Shown here piece after piece: positions 7,487-16,656 of a stretch of 64,000 bases of DNA; positions within the stretch are counted from its first letter, which is position 1; every line of letters begins with the position of its first letter. Location of the stretch: contig NZ_JABSOD010000003.1 in NCBI RefSeq assembly GCF_013283795.1, positions 1 to 64,000 on the forward strand. Reading direction: 5' to 3'. Below the pieces are notes generated by a model. It ran no database searches and had not been told where the DNA came from. It was given only the letters and a program-made list of their open reading frames with translations. This stretch comes from Rheinheimera lutimaris (GTDB lineage: Bacteria; Pseudomonadota; Gammaproteobacteria; Enterobacterales; Alteromonadaceae). Position numbers and translations under genes: made by a program.

Positions 7487-8371
7487 ATGACTTTCCCGAC
7501 TATTGAACATTCTGTTGGCAACACGCGGCTGGTAAAGCTGCAACGCATGGCGGCGCATACTAATAGCACCGTATTGCTTAAGCTGGAGGGGGATAACCCG
7601 GCCGGTTCGGTAAAAGACCGGCCGGCGCTGAATATGATAGTGCAGGCCGAACTGCGCGGTGATATCAAACCCGGTGACCGCATTATCGAAGCCACCAGCG
7701 GTAATACCGGCATTGCACTGGCGATGGCGGCGGCGATTAAAGGCTATGCCATGACGCTGATTATGCCGGATAACGCCACTGAAGAGCGTAAAAGCAGCAT
7801 GCGTGCTTACGGCGCCGAGCTTATCCTGGTGACCAAAGAGCAAGGCATGGAAGGCGCGCGCGATCTCGCCTTGCAAATGCAGGCACAAGGCAAAGGTATA
7901 GTGCTGGACCAGTTTAATAACCCGGATAACCCGGCGGCGCATTATGCCAGCACCGGGCCGGAAATTTGGCAGCAAAGCCAGCAGCAGGTTACCCACTTCG
8001 TATCCAGCATGGGCACAACCGGCACCATTATGGGTGTGTCACGTTATTTAAAACAGCAAAACCCGGCGATACAGATTATTGGCCTGCAACCGGCCGAAGG
8101 CGCCAGCATTCCCGGTATCCGCCGCTGGCCTGAGGCCTACCTGCCGGGCTTCTTTGATAAAAGCCGGGTTGATCAAATCATTGATATCAGCCAGGACGAT
8201 GCCTTAACCGCCATGCGCCGCTTAGCGCGCGAAGAAGGTATTTTTGCCGGCGTTAGCTCCGGCGGCGCCGTGCACGCGGCGATACAACTGGCACAGCAGC
8301 ATGACAATGCCGTTATAGTGGCGATTATTTGCGACCGTGGTGACCGCTATTTATCCTCGGGTATTTTTTAG
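7487..8371 (+). CDS. cysM: Cysteine synthase B (O-acetylserine sulfhydrylase)
   Basis: A PLP-dependent beta-replacement enzyme of about 294 residues that makes cysteine from O-acetylserine and sulfide or thiosulfate. The PLP lysine is in NPAGSVKDRPA (near residue 40), and TSGNTGIALA binds the substrate carboxylate. SSMGTTGTIMG and GVSSGGAVHAA are the phosphate and PLP-ring contacts. The SVKDRPA form and the short length favour the CysM over the CysK branch. ATG 7487 gives the normal start MTFPTIEHSVGNT; an in-frame GTG at 7475 is less likely. It is monocistronic and followed by a hairpin at 8396-8416. Confidence 0.93.
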   Translation: MTFPTIEHSVGNTRLVKLQRMAAHTNSTVLLKLEGDNPAGSVKDRPALNMIVQAELRGDIKPGDRIIEATSGNTGIALAMAAAIKGYAMTLIMPDNATEERKSSMRAYGAELILVTKEQGMEGARDLALQMQAQGKGIVLDQFNNPDNPAAHYASTGPEIWQQSQQQVTHFVSSMGTTGTIMGVSRYLKQQNPAIQIIGLQPAEGASIPGIRRWPEAYLPGFFDKSRVDQIIDISQDDALTAMRRLAREEGIFAGVSSGGAVHAAIQLAQQHDNAVIVAIICDRGDRYLSSGIF

Positions 8372-8395
8372 CCTATAGTCTTTTTTGTCTTGCCC

Positions 8396-8416
8396 CGGCC
8401 AACGTCCTGTTGGCCG
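8396..8416 (+). terminator. Hairpin after cysM
   Basis: CGGCCAAC, 5-base loop, GTTGGCCG. It is a strong 8-bp stem but lacks a following T-run (the T-run is upstream at 8381), so it is a weak terminator candidate. Confidence 0.4.
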
Positions 8417-8496
8417 CTTAATTTGGCCTTAGCGCCAAACTGCGCTATCCTTTAAAGCCCTTCTGCTTTAAATCTGATACAAAATAAGGATTTACT

Positions 8497-9786
8497 ATGT
8501 TTTCACTTCGCAGTATCAGTCTGATTGCTGCCATTGGGCTATGCCATTTTTCTGCCCTTGCCAATGAACCCGACGACATTAAACAACAACTGGCAGCATT
8601 AAAAGCGCAAATTGCAGCGCTGGAACAACGACTGGCCGAACAGGAAGTTGCCAACGAAAAAGCAACTGTACTACTGACACAGCAAAAAGCTGACGCAGCT
8701 GACGATGAGGCTGATACTGACAAAGACGGTATTAAACTGGGTGGCGCTATCCGTACCAACTACAGCCATACCTCATACAGCGACGGCAATAAAAACCGCG
8801 GCGGCGACTTTGCCTTTGATATTTTCCGGCTGAATTTAAACGGTAGCATCGGTGATGTGCTGCTAAACGCCGAGATCCGCTTTTTCGATTATATGACCGC
8901 GGTTAAATACGCCTACGTCGGCTATCAGCTGAACGAAGACTGGCAGGTGCAGGCCGGTATTACCCAGGTGCCTTTTGGTAACTGGCCGTATAACTCGCAC
9001 AATTATTTCTTCAGTACTAACTATTACCTCGGGCTGGAAGATGACCATGACCTGGGTATTATGTTTAAGCGCCAACTGGCCGACAACTGGCAGCTGGATT
9101 TAGGCTTTTTTAAAAATGATGAACTGGGCGGTGTTGATGGCTTTGTTGACAGCCGTGCTGACCGCTACTCCTACGACATCGTCGGTTTTCGCCAGAGCGA
9201 TGACGGCATTTATGATGACCCAGCGCAACCACTTGGCGAATACAACACCTTCTCCGGCCGTTTTGCTTACCAGTTAGCACACAGCAGCGACTTTACCACT
9301 GAGCTGGGCGTATCCGCGCTGGCCGGCGGCTTACATAACGGCCGCAACCGGGCCGGCAGCTACAACGCCTGGGCACTGCACCTAAACAGCCACTATCAGC
9401 GCTGGAACCTGCAACTGCAGCACGGTGAATATCAGTACAACATCGACGATGTTGACCGTATGGCGGTAGGTGCCTATGCCTTCTATGACAGCATTGCCGC
9501 CAAAGCCAAAACCAGCACTATTAACCTGGCGTACAGTCTGCCCATTGAATGGGGGCCGGTTACCGGGTTGCAGTTCTATAACAACTACGGTTTGGTGTAT
9601 GACAAATCAGACAACAGCCGCGACACCATGATGAACGTCACCGGCTTTTCGGTCGCCGCCGGTGGCTTATTTACCTATTTTGATCTGGTACATGCCAGGA
9701 ATCAGCCCTTTGTCGGAGGCAGTGCTGCCGGTGACAGCGATGAAACCGAACGCCGCTTCAACATTAACATCGGCTACTACTTTTAA
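8497..9786 (+). CDS. Outer-membrane porin with N-terminal coiled coil
   Basis: A 429-residue outer-membrane protein. The signal peptide ends at residues 20-22 (SALA-N). It is followed by a heptad-rich coiled coil (DDIKQQLAALKAQIAALEQRLAEQ, then to about residue 60), a short acidic linker, and an amphipathic beta-barrel ending INIGYYF with the C-terminal aromatic typical of barrels. The arrangement resembles the trimeric OprP/OprO-type and related carbohydrate or anion porins. A gap of 39 bp to the BCCT transporter suggests one transcript, so it may admit quaternary-ammonium compounds. The substrate is inferred from context only. Confidence 0.8.
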   Translation: MFSLRSISLIAAIGLCHFSALANEPDDIKQQLAALKAQIAALEQRLAEQEVANEKATVLLTQQKADAADDEADTDKDGIKLGGAIRTNYSHTSYSDGNKNRGGDFAFDIFRLNLNGSIGDVLLNAEIRFFDYMTAVKYAYVGYQLNEDWQVQAGITQVPFGNWPYNSHNYFFSTNYYLGLEDDHDLGIMFKRQLADNWQLDLGFFKNDELGGVDGFVDSRADRYSYDIVGFRQSDDGIYDDPAQPLGEYNTFSGRFAYQLAHSSDFTTELGVSALAGGLHNGRNRAGSYNAWALHLNSHYQRWNLQLQHGEYQYNIDDVDRMAVGAYAFYDSIAAKAKTSTINLAYSLPIEWGPVTGLQFYNNYGLVYDKSDNSRDTMMNVTGFSVAAGGLFTYFDLVHARNQPFVGGSAAGDSDETERRFNINIGYYF

Positions 9787-9825
9787 CCGCTGCTGCGGCT
9801 TTGCAGATAAAACAAGGACACCAGC

Positions 9826-11454
9826 ATGACAGATTATAAAGATCCGATGATCCCGGATGGCAAAGTTAACCCGATAGACACCGATTACCAGGTAGGCCAG
9901 GATAATATCCTGGTAAAAGTCGGCCCCTTCGGCCTGGATATACATAACAGAGTGTTTTTAATCTCGGCGCTGGTGGTGGTGCTGTTTGTGGTGTTAACCA
10001 TCAGCTTTCAGCAACAGGCCGAACCGGTGTTCAGCAGCATGCGCGGCTGGCTTACCAGCAACCTTGACTGGTTTTTTATTTCCGCCGCCAATATTTTTGT
10101 GCTGCTGTGTCTGGGGTTAATAGTGTCGCCGCTGGGCAAGGTGCGGCTGGGTGGTACTGAAGCCACGCCGGATTTTGGCTACGCCGGTTGGTTCTCTATG
10201 CTGTTTGCCGCTGGTATGGGCATAGGCCTGATGTTTTACGGTGTCTCTGAGCCGTTATCACACTTTAGCAGCGCTTACGGCGGCGCTACCTTTGCCGACG
10301 GTATACGCACCGACTGGGCGCCGCTGGCCGGTGCTGCCGGCGATGCGGTAGCGGCAGAGCGCTTAGGTATGGCAGCCACTATTTACCACTGGGCGCTGCA
10401 CCCCTGGGCCATCTACGCCATTTTGGCACTTGGCCTGGCACTGTTTTCCTTTAATAAAGGCTTACCGCTTACCATCCGCTCGGTGTTTTATCCGCTACTG
10501 GGCGAGCGTATTTGGGGTTGGCCCGGCCACATTATTGATATTCTGGCCGTATTTGCCACGCTGTTTGGTTTAGCCACCTCGCTGGGGCTGGGCGCGTCAC
10601 AAGCCGGCGCCGGCTTGCATTATCTGTTCGACTGGCCGCAGGGTAACACCACGCAAATTCTGCTGGTTATCGGCATTACTGCCATAGCACTGGTATCGGT
10701 ATTAGCCGGGCTGGAAGCCGGGGTAAAACGGCTGTCCGAAATTAATATGCTGCTGGCGGCATTGTTGCTGCTGTTTGTGATTATTGTCGGGCCAACGCTG
10801 GCTATTGCTACCGGCTTTGTTGCTAACCTGGCGGCTTATCTGCAGCATTTACCGGCGCTGGCTAACCCGCTTGGCCGCGAAGATGTTAATTTCTCGCAGG
10901 GCTGGACCGCCTTTTACTGGGCCTGGTGGATCAGCTGGTCGCCTTTTGTCGGCATGTTTATCGCCCGGGTATCGCGCGGCCGTACTGTACGCGAATTTCT
11001 GATCTCGGTATTGCTGATCCCCTCGCTGGCCTGCGTCTTATGGATGACGGTATTTGGTGGCACCGCCATCAGCCAGGTGGTGCAACAAGGCTATGAAGCC
11101 GCAGCCGGCGCTGAACTGCCGCTGCAACTGTTTGCCATGTTAGACGTATTACCGCTGGCGCAAATCAGCTCCTTTATTGCCATTATTCTGGTGGTGGTGT
11201 TTTTTGTTACTTCGTCTGATTCGGGCTCACTGGTAATAGATACCATAGCCGCCGGCGGTAAAGTTAATGCGCCGACACCACAGCGGGTGTTTTGGTGTAC
11301 CTTTGAAGGCCTGGTAGCCATAGCACTTATTTTAGGTGGTGGCCTGGTCGCGCTGCAGGCGATGGCGGTGTCTACCGGTTTTCCGTTTACGCTGGTGCTG
11401 TTGGCATCTTGTGTGGCGGTGGTAAAAGGCCTGATGTCAGAACCCAGAGCCTGA
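9826..11454 (+). CDS. BCCT-family betaine/choline/carnitine transporter
   Basis: A 542-residue inner-membrane secondary transporter with about 12 hydrophobic helices. The N-terminal cytoplasmic segment is hydrophilic for 45 residues. AAGMGIGLMFYGVSEPLSHF and the signature WTAFYWAWWISWSPFVGMFIARVSRGRTVREF are diagnostic of the family (Trp-rich substrate box). Members take up glycine betaine, choline or carnitine with sodium or protons, often for osmoprotection. The C-terminus is short, without a long osmosensing tail. The porin gene directly upstream probably provides outer-membrane passage. The substrate cannot be fixed from sequence alone. Confidence 0.92.
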   Translation: MTDYKDPMIPDGKVNPIDTDYQVGQDNILVKVGPFGLDIHNRVFLISALVVVLFVVLTISFQQQAEPVFSSMRGWLTSNLDWFFISAANIFVLLCLGLIVSPLGKVRLGGTEATPDFGYAGWFSMLFAAGMGIGLMFYGVSEPLSHFSSAYGGATFADGIRTDWAPLAGAAGDAVAAERLGMAATIYHWALHPWAIYAILALGLALFSFNKGLPLTIRSVFYPLLGERIWGWPGHIIDILAVFATLFGLATSLGLGASQAGAGLHYLFDWPQGNTTQILLVIGITAIALVSVLAGLEAGVKRLSEINMLLAALLLLFVIIVGPTLAIATGFVANLAAYLQHLPALANPLGREDVNFSQGWTAFYWAWWISWSPFVGMFIARVSRGRTVREFLISVLLIPSLACVLWMTVFGGTAISQVVQQGYEAAAGAELPLQLFAMLDVLPLAQISSFIAIILVVVFFVTSSDSGSLVIDTIAAGGKVNAPTPQRVFWCTFEGLVAIALILGGGLVALQAMAVSTGFPFTLVLLASCVAVVKGLMSEPRA

Positions 11455-11507
11455 GTACGTCAGCAATAAAGCACATTGAAAATAGATCAGCCGGGGAATA
11501 GAACCTC

Positions 11508-13403
11508 TTGGAAATAGAGCAAATTGAAATCCTGCAATTTCTGCAGCGGCATTCGCCGTTTCAGGAGTTGCCGCCAGAGCAGCAGCTGCAGTTAGCGCAG
11601 AGTATTAATGTCGGCTACTTTCAGGCCGGCAGTGAAATACTGCGCTTTAACGAGCCGCTGCAGGCGCTGCATCTTATCCGCAGCGGCGCGGTAGAAACCT
11701 TTCGCCGCAACGGTGACTTATACAACCGGTTAAGTGAAGGCGGTATTTTTGGCGAACAGGGCCTGCTGCGTGGCGGCAAGGTACGCTTTCCGGCCAGCGC
11801 ACTGGAAGATACCTTAATCTACTTTATTCCCGACCAGGTATTTCAGCAGCTGTTTGACAGCAATGAGTTTTTCGCTGATTACGTAGAGGTAGGCGATACC
11901 GAACGGCGCAAATCTACCAAGGCAGCAAAACAGGCCGAAGCCGATCTGCTCAGCGCCAAAATCAGCACTTTACTGCAGCGCGAGCCGGTGTGCCTGGCCA
12001 GTAGCGCCAATGTCTGGCAGGCAGCCCAAACCATGACCGAACACAGCGTGTCCTGTTTGCTTATTTTGCATGATAGCAGCGCTGAGCAAACGACTGAACA
12101 AGATGCTGAGCCGGGTGCAAAGCCGGGTACGCTGGCCGGCATTATTACCGATCGCGATATCCGCTCACGTTTAGTGGCGCCCGGACTGAAGTCAGAAACC
12201 AGCGTACGCGACATTATGACAACCAAATTGGTCACCATTGACCAACAGCAGTATCTGTTTGAAGCCATGATGCTGATGCTGCGCCACAATGTGCATCATC
12301 TGCCGGTGTTAAAACAGGCCAGGCCGGTGGGCGTGCTGGCGTTGTCGGATATTATCCGCTACGAGTCACAAAACAGTTTGTATGTAGTAAGCAGTATTTT
12401 CCGCCAGCAATCGGTGGCCGAACTCAGTGCGCTGGGTAAAGATGTTAAAGCCTGCTTTGTGCGGATGGTAAATGAAGACGCCAACTCCCATATGATTGGC
12501 AGCGCCATGGCCGCCATTGGCCGCAGCTTTAAACAACGGCTGTTAGAGCTGGCCGAGCAGCAGCTTGGCCCGCCGCCGGTGCCCTATTGCTTTTTAGCGC
12601 TGGGCTCAATGGCCCGCGACGAGCAACTTATTGTTACCGATCAAGACAATGCGCTGATACTGCACAACAGCTTTGACCCGGCACAGCACGATGCTTATTT
12701 TCAGCAACTGGCGGCCTTTGTCTGCGATGGCCTGGCAGCCTGCGGCTACAGCTATTGCAGCGGCAATATTATGGCCACTAACCCGCAGTGGCGCCAACCG
12801 CTGCGGGTATGGCAGCAGTACTTTACTGACTGGATAGCAAAGCCCGATGCCGAACGTTTGCTGCACGCCAATATCTTTTTCGACCTGGACGCCGTCTGGG
12901 GTGAAAGCCGCTGGGCCGATGAATTAAATCAGCTGATCGCAGGCACAGCAAAAGCCCGGCCGCAATTTCTCGCCTGCATGACACGCAACGCGCTGCAGCG
13001 CACACCGCCGCTGGGCTTTTTTAAAGACTTCGTGATGGAAAACGACGGCCGGCAAAACAACAGCCTGAATATTAAACGCCGCGGCACGGCACCAATGGCC
13101 GATCTTATTCGCGTGCATGCGCTGGCCATTGGCTCGGTAGCAACCAACTCGTTTGAGCGACTGCGCGATATTATCGCCGCCAAGGTACTGCCCAATGGCC
13201 GCGGCGAAGATTTACGTGACGCCTTTGAAGTGATCGCCATGACACGCATTCGCCAGCAGGCACTGGCCTTGCAGGCCGGCGAAACACCAGACAACAACGT
13301 AGTGCCGGAGCGGCTATCTGAATTTGAGCGCAAGCACTTAAAAGAGGCGTTTTCGGTGCTGAGCAATGCGCAAAAATTCCTTAAATTTCACTTACGGGCC
13401 TGA
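11508..13403 (+). CDS. cNMP-binding/CBS/DUF294 nucleotidyltransferase-like protein
   Basis: A 631-residue cytoplasmic signalling protein. Residues 15-130 form a cyclic-nucleotide-binding beta-roll (SGAVETFRRNGDLYNRLSEGGIFGEQ). Two CBS motifs follow at about 160-290 (ITDRDIRSRL, VRDIMTTKLVTI, HHLPVLKQARPVGVLALSDI). The DUF294 nucleotidyltransferase-like part has LGSMARDEQLIVTDQDNALI (about 365-385), followed by the DUF294 C-terminal region. The start is TTG 11508 with GGGGAATAG upstream, a weak start suggesting low expression. The downstream exonuclease begins 2 bp after the stop (TGAGCATG), a conserved pairing in many gammaproteobacteria. It probably senses an adenylate or a cyclic nucleotide. 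Confidence 0.88.
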   Translation: MEIEQIEILQFLQRHSPFQELPPEQQLQLAQSINVGYFQAGSEILRFNEPLQALHLIRSGAVETFRRNGDLYNRLSEGGIFGEQGLLRGGKVRFPASALEDTLIYFIPDQVFQQLFDSNEFFADYVEVGDTERRKSTKAAKQAEADLLSAKISTLLQREPVCLASSANVWQAAQTMTEHSVSCLLILHDSSAEQTTEQDAEPGAKPGTLAGIITDRDIRSRLVAPGLKSETSVRDIMTTKLVTIDQQQYLFEAMMLMLRHNVHHLPVLKQARPVGVLALSDIIRYESQNSLYVVSSIFRQQSVAELSALGKDVKACFVRMVNEDANSHMIGSAMAAIGRSFKQRLLELAEQQLGPPPVPYCFLALGSMARDEQLIVTDQDNALILHNSFDPAQHDAYFQQLAAFVCDGLAACGYSYCSGNIMATNPQWRQPLRVWQQYFTDWIAKPDAERLLHANIFFDLDAVWGESRWADELNQLIAGTAKARPQFLACMTRNALQRTPPLGFFKDFVMENDGRQNNSLNIKRRGTAPMADLIRVHALAIGSVATNSFERLRDIIAAKVLPNGRGEDLRDAFEVIAMTRIRQQALALQAGETPDNNVVPERLSEFERKHLKEAFSVLSNAQKFLKFHLRA

Positions 13404-13405
13404 GC

Positions 13406-14158
13406 ATGTTGTATTTAGGCCCTTCGGCATTAAAGCAACCTGCCGGCCAACAGCAAGACCCGGCCATCAGCGACTGGCAGCAGTACTATCAACAGCAGGC
13501 GGAACACAGCCAACATCCGTTGCTGCAGCAGTTTTATCAGGCCGGCATGGTGGGGGCCGATACACCAATCAGCAAGGTGCCGTTACTGGCGCTGGATATT
13601 GAAACCACCGGGCTTGACCCGGCTAACAGCGGCATTGTCAGTATTGGCCTGCTGCCGATGGATCTAACGCAAATTTATGCTTCTAAGGCACAGCAATGGC
13701 TGCTAAAACCACGCTTTAGCTTAAGCGATGAGTCGGTTACGCTGCATCGTATTACCCATACTGATATTGAACAGGCGCCGGATCTCAGCAGCGTGTTACC
13801 GCAGCTGCTTAAGTTGATGGCCGGCAAAGTGGTGATAGTGCATTACCGTGGCATTGAGCGGCCGTTTTTGCATGCCGCCCTCAGCGCCCGGTTGGGACAA
13901 GGTATTTACTTTCCGGTTATTGATACCATGGCGCTGGAAGCCCGACTGCACCGGCGCAAAGCATTAAGCCTGTGGCAGCAACTGCGCGGCAAGCAGCCGC
14001 TGTCAATTCGCCTGGCTGACAGCCGCTTGCGTTATGGCTTACCGCCCTACCGGCCGCATCATGCCGTAACCGATGCCCTGGCCTGCGCCGAGTTATTTCG
14101 CGCGCAATTGGCAGCGCGGTTTAGCCCCGACACCCCGGTTAGCCAGCTGTGGTGCTAG
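13406..14158 (+). CDS. DnaQ-family 3'-5' exonuclease
   Basis: A 250-residue DEDDh exonuclease. Motif ExoI is LALDIETTGLDP (about residue 65), with D and E as metal ligands. ExoII lies around VIVHYRGIERPFLHAAL, and ExoIII is H-x4-D in YRPHHAVTDALACAELF. About 60 residues before ExoI are extra and lack a recognisable domain. The start ATG 13406 follows the DUF294 gene stop by 2 bp, so the two are co-translated. The family includes DNA polymerase III epsilon and RNase T relatives. A role in nucleotide or nucleic-acid turnover linked to the upstream sensor is inferred from the conserved pairing. Confidence 0.88.
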   Translation: MLYLGPSALKQPAGQQQDPAISDWQQYYQQQAEHSQHPLLQQFYQAGMVGADTPISKVPLLALDIETTGLDPANSGIVSIGLLPMDLTQIYASKAQQWLLKPRFSLSDESVTLHRITHTDIEQAPDLSSVLPQLLKLMAGKVVIVHYRGIERPFLHAALSARLGQGIYFPVIDTMALEARLHRRKALSLWQQLRGKQPLSIRLADSRLRYGLPPYRPHHAVTDALACAELFRAQLAARFSPDTPVSQLWC

Positions 14159-14220
14159 GCGCTTGCTTTTATCCCAGCCAGTTGGCATAGTGCGCAAAAG
14201 CCACAACAGGTCAGACCACA

Positions 14221-14718
14221 ATGAACCAGCACAAACCGAATAAACTGCAGCGCATTGTTACCAAATGCTATCAACTGCCGAAATCGCTGCAGGCCTTTGC
14301 CTTAAGTACGGTATTTGGCCGGGTAATTAAGTTTGCCGGCACCGCCGGGGTAGAAGTATTGGAGCTAAAAGGCGCCCGCTCGGTGCTGCGGCTGAAAAAC
14401 CGTAAAAAAGCGCAGAACCATATCGGTTCGGTGCATGCCGCCGCCACCGGTTTGCTGGCTGAGTCTGCCACCGGCTTTTTAGTTGGCATTCACCTGCCCG
14501 ACAATAAACTGCCGCTGCTGAAACAAATGCCGATTGACTATATCAAGCGCTCCAGCGGTGACTTAACTGCCGTAGCCACGCTAACCGACGAGCAAATCGC
14601 GATGATGCATAAAGAAGATAAAGGTGAAGTTACCGTGGCGGTAAGTATTACCGACAGCGCAGGTGTCGAGCCGGTTAACGCCAAAATGACCTGGGCCTGG
14701 ATCCCGAAAAAGCGCTGA
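14221..14718 (+). CDS. DUF4442 hot-dog-fold protein
   Basis: A 165-residue soluble protein matching DUF4442, a relative of hot-dog acyl-CoA thioesterases. The core pattern is RKKAQNHIGSVHAAATGLLAESATGFLVG (about residues 60-88), where the N-H-x-G-S-x-H motif lies on the central helix of the fold. The end, TMTWAWIPKK-like, is the last beta strand. Catalysis is plausible but unproven for the family. It starts at ATG 14221, 60 bp after the exonuclease gene, in the same direction. Confidence 0.8.
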   Translation: MNQHKPNKLQRIVTKCYQLPKSLQAFALSTVFGRVIKFAGTAGVEVLELKGARSVLRLKNRKKAQNHIGSVHAAATGLLAESATGFLVGIHLPDNKLPLLKQMPIDYIKRSSGDLTAVATLTDEQIAMMHKEDKGEVTVAVSITDSAGVEPVNAKMTWAWIPKKR

Positions 14719-14796
14719 CTTAGAACAGAATAATCTCTTCTGCCGCTGGCGGCTGACGTATAATGCCGCCATCCTGTTCTTGCCTGTAGCCCTGCT

Positions 14797-15687
14797 TTGT
14801 CATACGAATACCTTGCCTTGTTAGCTGCGGCCTGTTGGGCCGTCGGCAGCCTGATGTCAGCCACCGCCTCTACTCATTTAGGCGCCTTTGCCTTTACCCG
14901 CTGGCGCATGTTGTGTGCAGCAGTCATGTTATGGCTGATTGCTGCATTTAGCGGCGGCTGGGTCACCCTGGCGGTGGATAGTCTGGGCTTACTGGTGCTG
15001 TCCGGCATTATCGGCATCTTTATTGGCGATACCGCGCTGTTTGCCGCGATGAACCGCCTTGGCCCGCGCCGTGCCGGGGTGTTGTTTGCTACCCACAGCT
15101 TGTTTTCAGTGATACTGGCGTACTTTTTTCTCGGCGAAACCCAGTGGGGCTGGACACTTATCGGCAGCAGCTTGCTGGTTAGCGGCGTAATGACGGCGAT
15201 ATTTTTCGGTAAACGCAAAACCGAGCTGCACGCCTGGGAAGCCAATCAAAGCCAGCTTAGGTCCGGCGTCGCGCTCGGCCTGTTGGCAGCACTGTGTCAG
15301 GCCGTGGCCACCTTAATGCTAAAGCCGCTGATGGAAACAAACATCGATGCCGTTGCCGCGTCGGCGGTGCGCATGAGCACCGCTTTTGTGTTACACCAAC
15401 TGATTTTTATGCTCAGTTTTAAAGTCGCCCGTGCTTATCTGCCGATGACTAAAAAGGTGTTTTTACTGGTGCTGGCCAATGCGGCCCTGTCGATGGTATT
15501 GGGCATGACATTAATACTGCAGGCATTAAAGCACGGCGAGGCCGGCATGGTGGCGATATTATCTTCTGTTAGCCCGGTAATAGTACTGCCGCTATTGTGG
15601 TTGGTGTATAAACGCAGCCCGGCTGTCGGCGCCTGGCTGGGGGCTGCCCTTACGGTCGCGGGTACGATTCTGATATTGCTTAAATAA
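14797..15687 (+). CDS. DMT-superfamily (EamA) transporter
   Basis: A 296-residue inner-membrane protein with ten predicted helices in two EamA halves. The first half runs from AALLAACWAVGSL to LLVSGVMTAIFFG; the second runs from ALGLLAALCQAVATLMLKPL to AGTILILLK. The internal pseudo-repeat contains GDTALFAAMNRLGPRRAGVLFATHSLFSVILA. Such proteins export metabolites or amino acids; the substrate is unknown. TTG 14797 is the apparent start, preceded by a weak ribosome site, so the true start is not certain. No co-transcribed partner is evident. Confidence 0.85.
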   Translation: MSYEYLALLAAACWAVGSLMSATASTHLGAFAFTRWRMLCAAVMLWLIAAFSGGWVTLAVDSLGLLVLSGIIGIFIGDTALFAAMNRLGPRRAGVLFATHSLFSVILAYFFLGETQWGWTLIGSSLLVSGVMTAIFFGKRKTELHAWEANQSQLRSGVALGLLAALCQAVATLMLKPLMETNIDAVAASAVRMSTAFVLHQLIFMLSFKVARAYLPMTKKVFLLVLANAALSMVLGMTLILQALKHGEAGMVAILSSVSPVIVLPLLWLVYKRSPAVGAWLGAALTVAGTILILLK

Positions 15688-15807
15688 TCAACAGCAAATC
15701 CCGCAAAATTTGAAAATAAAAGTGAACACAAACTGAATATATTACTTGCAGCTAATACTTTCTTAGCCCAGAATTGCCTAAAATACCTACAATGATGCGC
15801 CCCTCTG

Positions 15808-16644
15808 ATGCCGCAACAGTTCCACTTTATCTCCGGCTTACCACGCTCAGGTTCAACCCTGCTGGCCGGTATTCTTAAACAGAATCCGCGTTTTCACGCC
15901 GCAATGAGCAGCCCGGTCGCCGGTTTGGTTAATGGTGTGCTGGAGCAGATGGGCGCGGCCAGTGAGTCCTATTCGTTTTTTGATGAAGCAAAACGTAAGA
16001 CGATTTGCAGAGCCTTGATCGATGCCTATTATGCCGATAAAACCCAGCCCGTGTTATTCGACACCAACCGGCACTGGACCGCCAGATTACACCAACTGGT
16101 CGAGTTGTTTGACGATTTTAAAGTGATTTGCTGCGTACGTAATCCGGCCTGGATTATGGACAGTTTTGAAGCCATCTACCGTAAAAACCCGTTTGATTAC
16201 AGCCGGATGTTTAATGCAGCCTCACGCGGTACCGTGTATAGCCGGTGCGATTCGCTTATCAACGGTGGTGGCACTGTGGGTAGCGCATGGACTGCTCTGA
16301 AAGAGGCCTACTACGGCGAATTTTCTGATCGTTTATTATTGATAGATTACGATCTGCTCACACAACATCCTGCGCGAACTATCGAGCTAATTTATCGTTT
16401 TATTGGTGAGCCGGTGTTTGATCATGATTTTAATAATGTGAGCTATGAAGAGAGCGAGTTTGATCAAAAGCTGGGGGTAAAAGGATTGCACACAGTGAAA
16501 AAGAAAGTGGAGTTCAAATCACGCCGTAGCATTTTGCCACCGGATTTATTCGCTAAATATCAGGATATGGATTTCTGGCAAGACACCACCGGCACCGCCG
16601 CCCACATTATTGCCGCAACTAAAACATCTGTAAGTGCTGAGTAA
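15808..16644 (+). CDS. Sulfotransferase
   Basis: A 278-residue PAPS-dependent sulfotransferase. The 5'-phosphosulfate loop is GLPRSGSTLLAGIL (residues 10-23). The 3'-phosphate binding region is CCVRNPAWIMDSFEAIYR (about residues 110-127), with R and S as expected ligands. No signal peptide is present, so it acts in the cytoplasm, transferring sulfate to a carbohydrate, small molecule or peptide. Its stop is 12 bp before the giant surface protein gene, whose ribosome site AAAGGAA overlaps this gene's stop. The two are therefore almost certainly co-transcribed. Whether the sulfotransferase modifies a ligand or precursor related to that protein is speculation. Confidence 0.85.
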   Translation: MPQQFHFISGLPRSGSTLLAGILKQNPRFHAAMSSPVAGLVNGVLEQMGAASESYSFFDEAKRKTICRALIDAYYADKTQPVLFDTNRHWTARLHQLVELFDDFKVICCVRNPAWIMDSFEAIYRKNPFDYSRMFNAASRGTVYSRCDSLINGGGTVGSAWTALKEAYYGEFSDRLLLIDYDLLTQHPARTIELIYRFIGEPVFDHDFNNVSYEESEFDQKLGVKGLHTVKKKVEFKSRRSILPPDLFAKYQDMDFWQDTTGTAAHIIAATKTSVSAE

Positions 16645-16656
16645 AGGAACATAGCA

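Noticed and set aside
7469..7996. 175-residue minus-strand frame over cysM
   Set aside because: Antisense to the well-conserved PLP-enzyme gene; no domain of its own.
12929..13366. 145-residue minus-strand frame over the DUF294 gene
   Set aside because: Shadow of the plus-strand nucleotidyltransferase-like coding sequence, no domain pattern.
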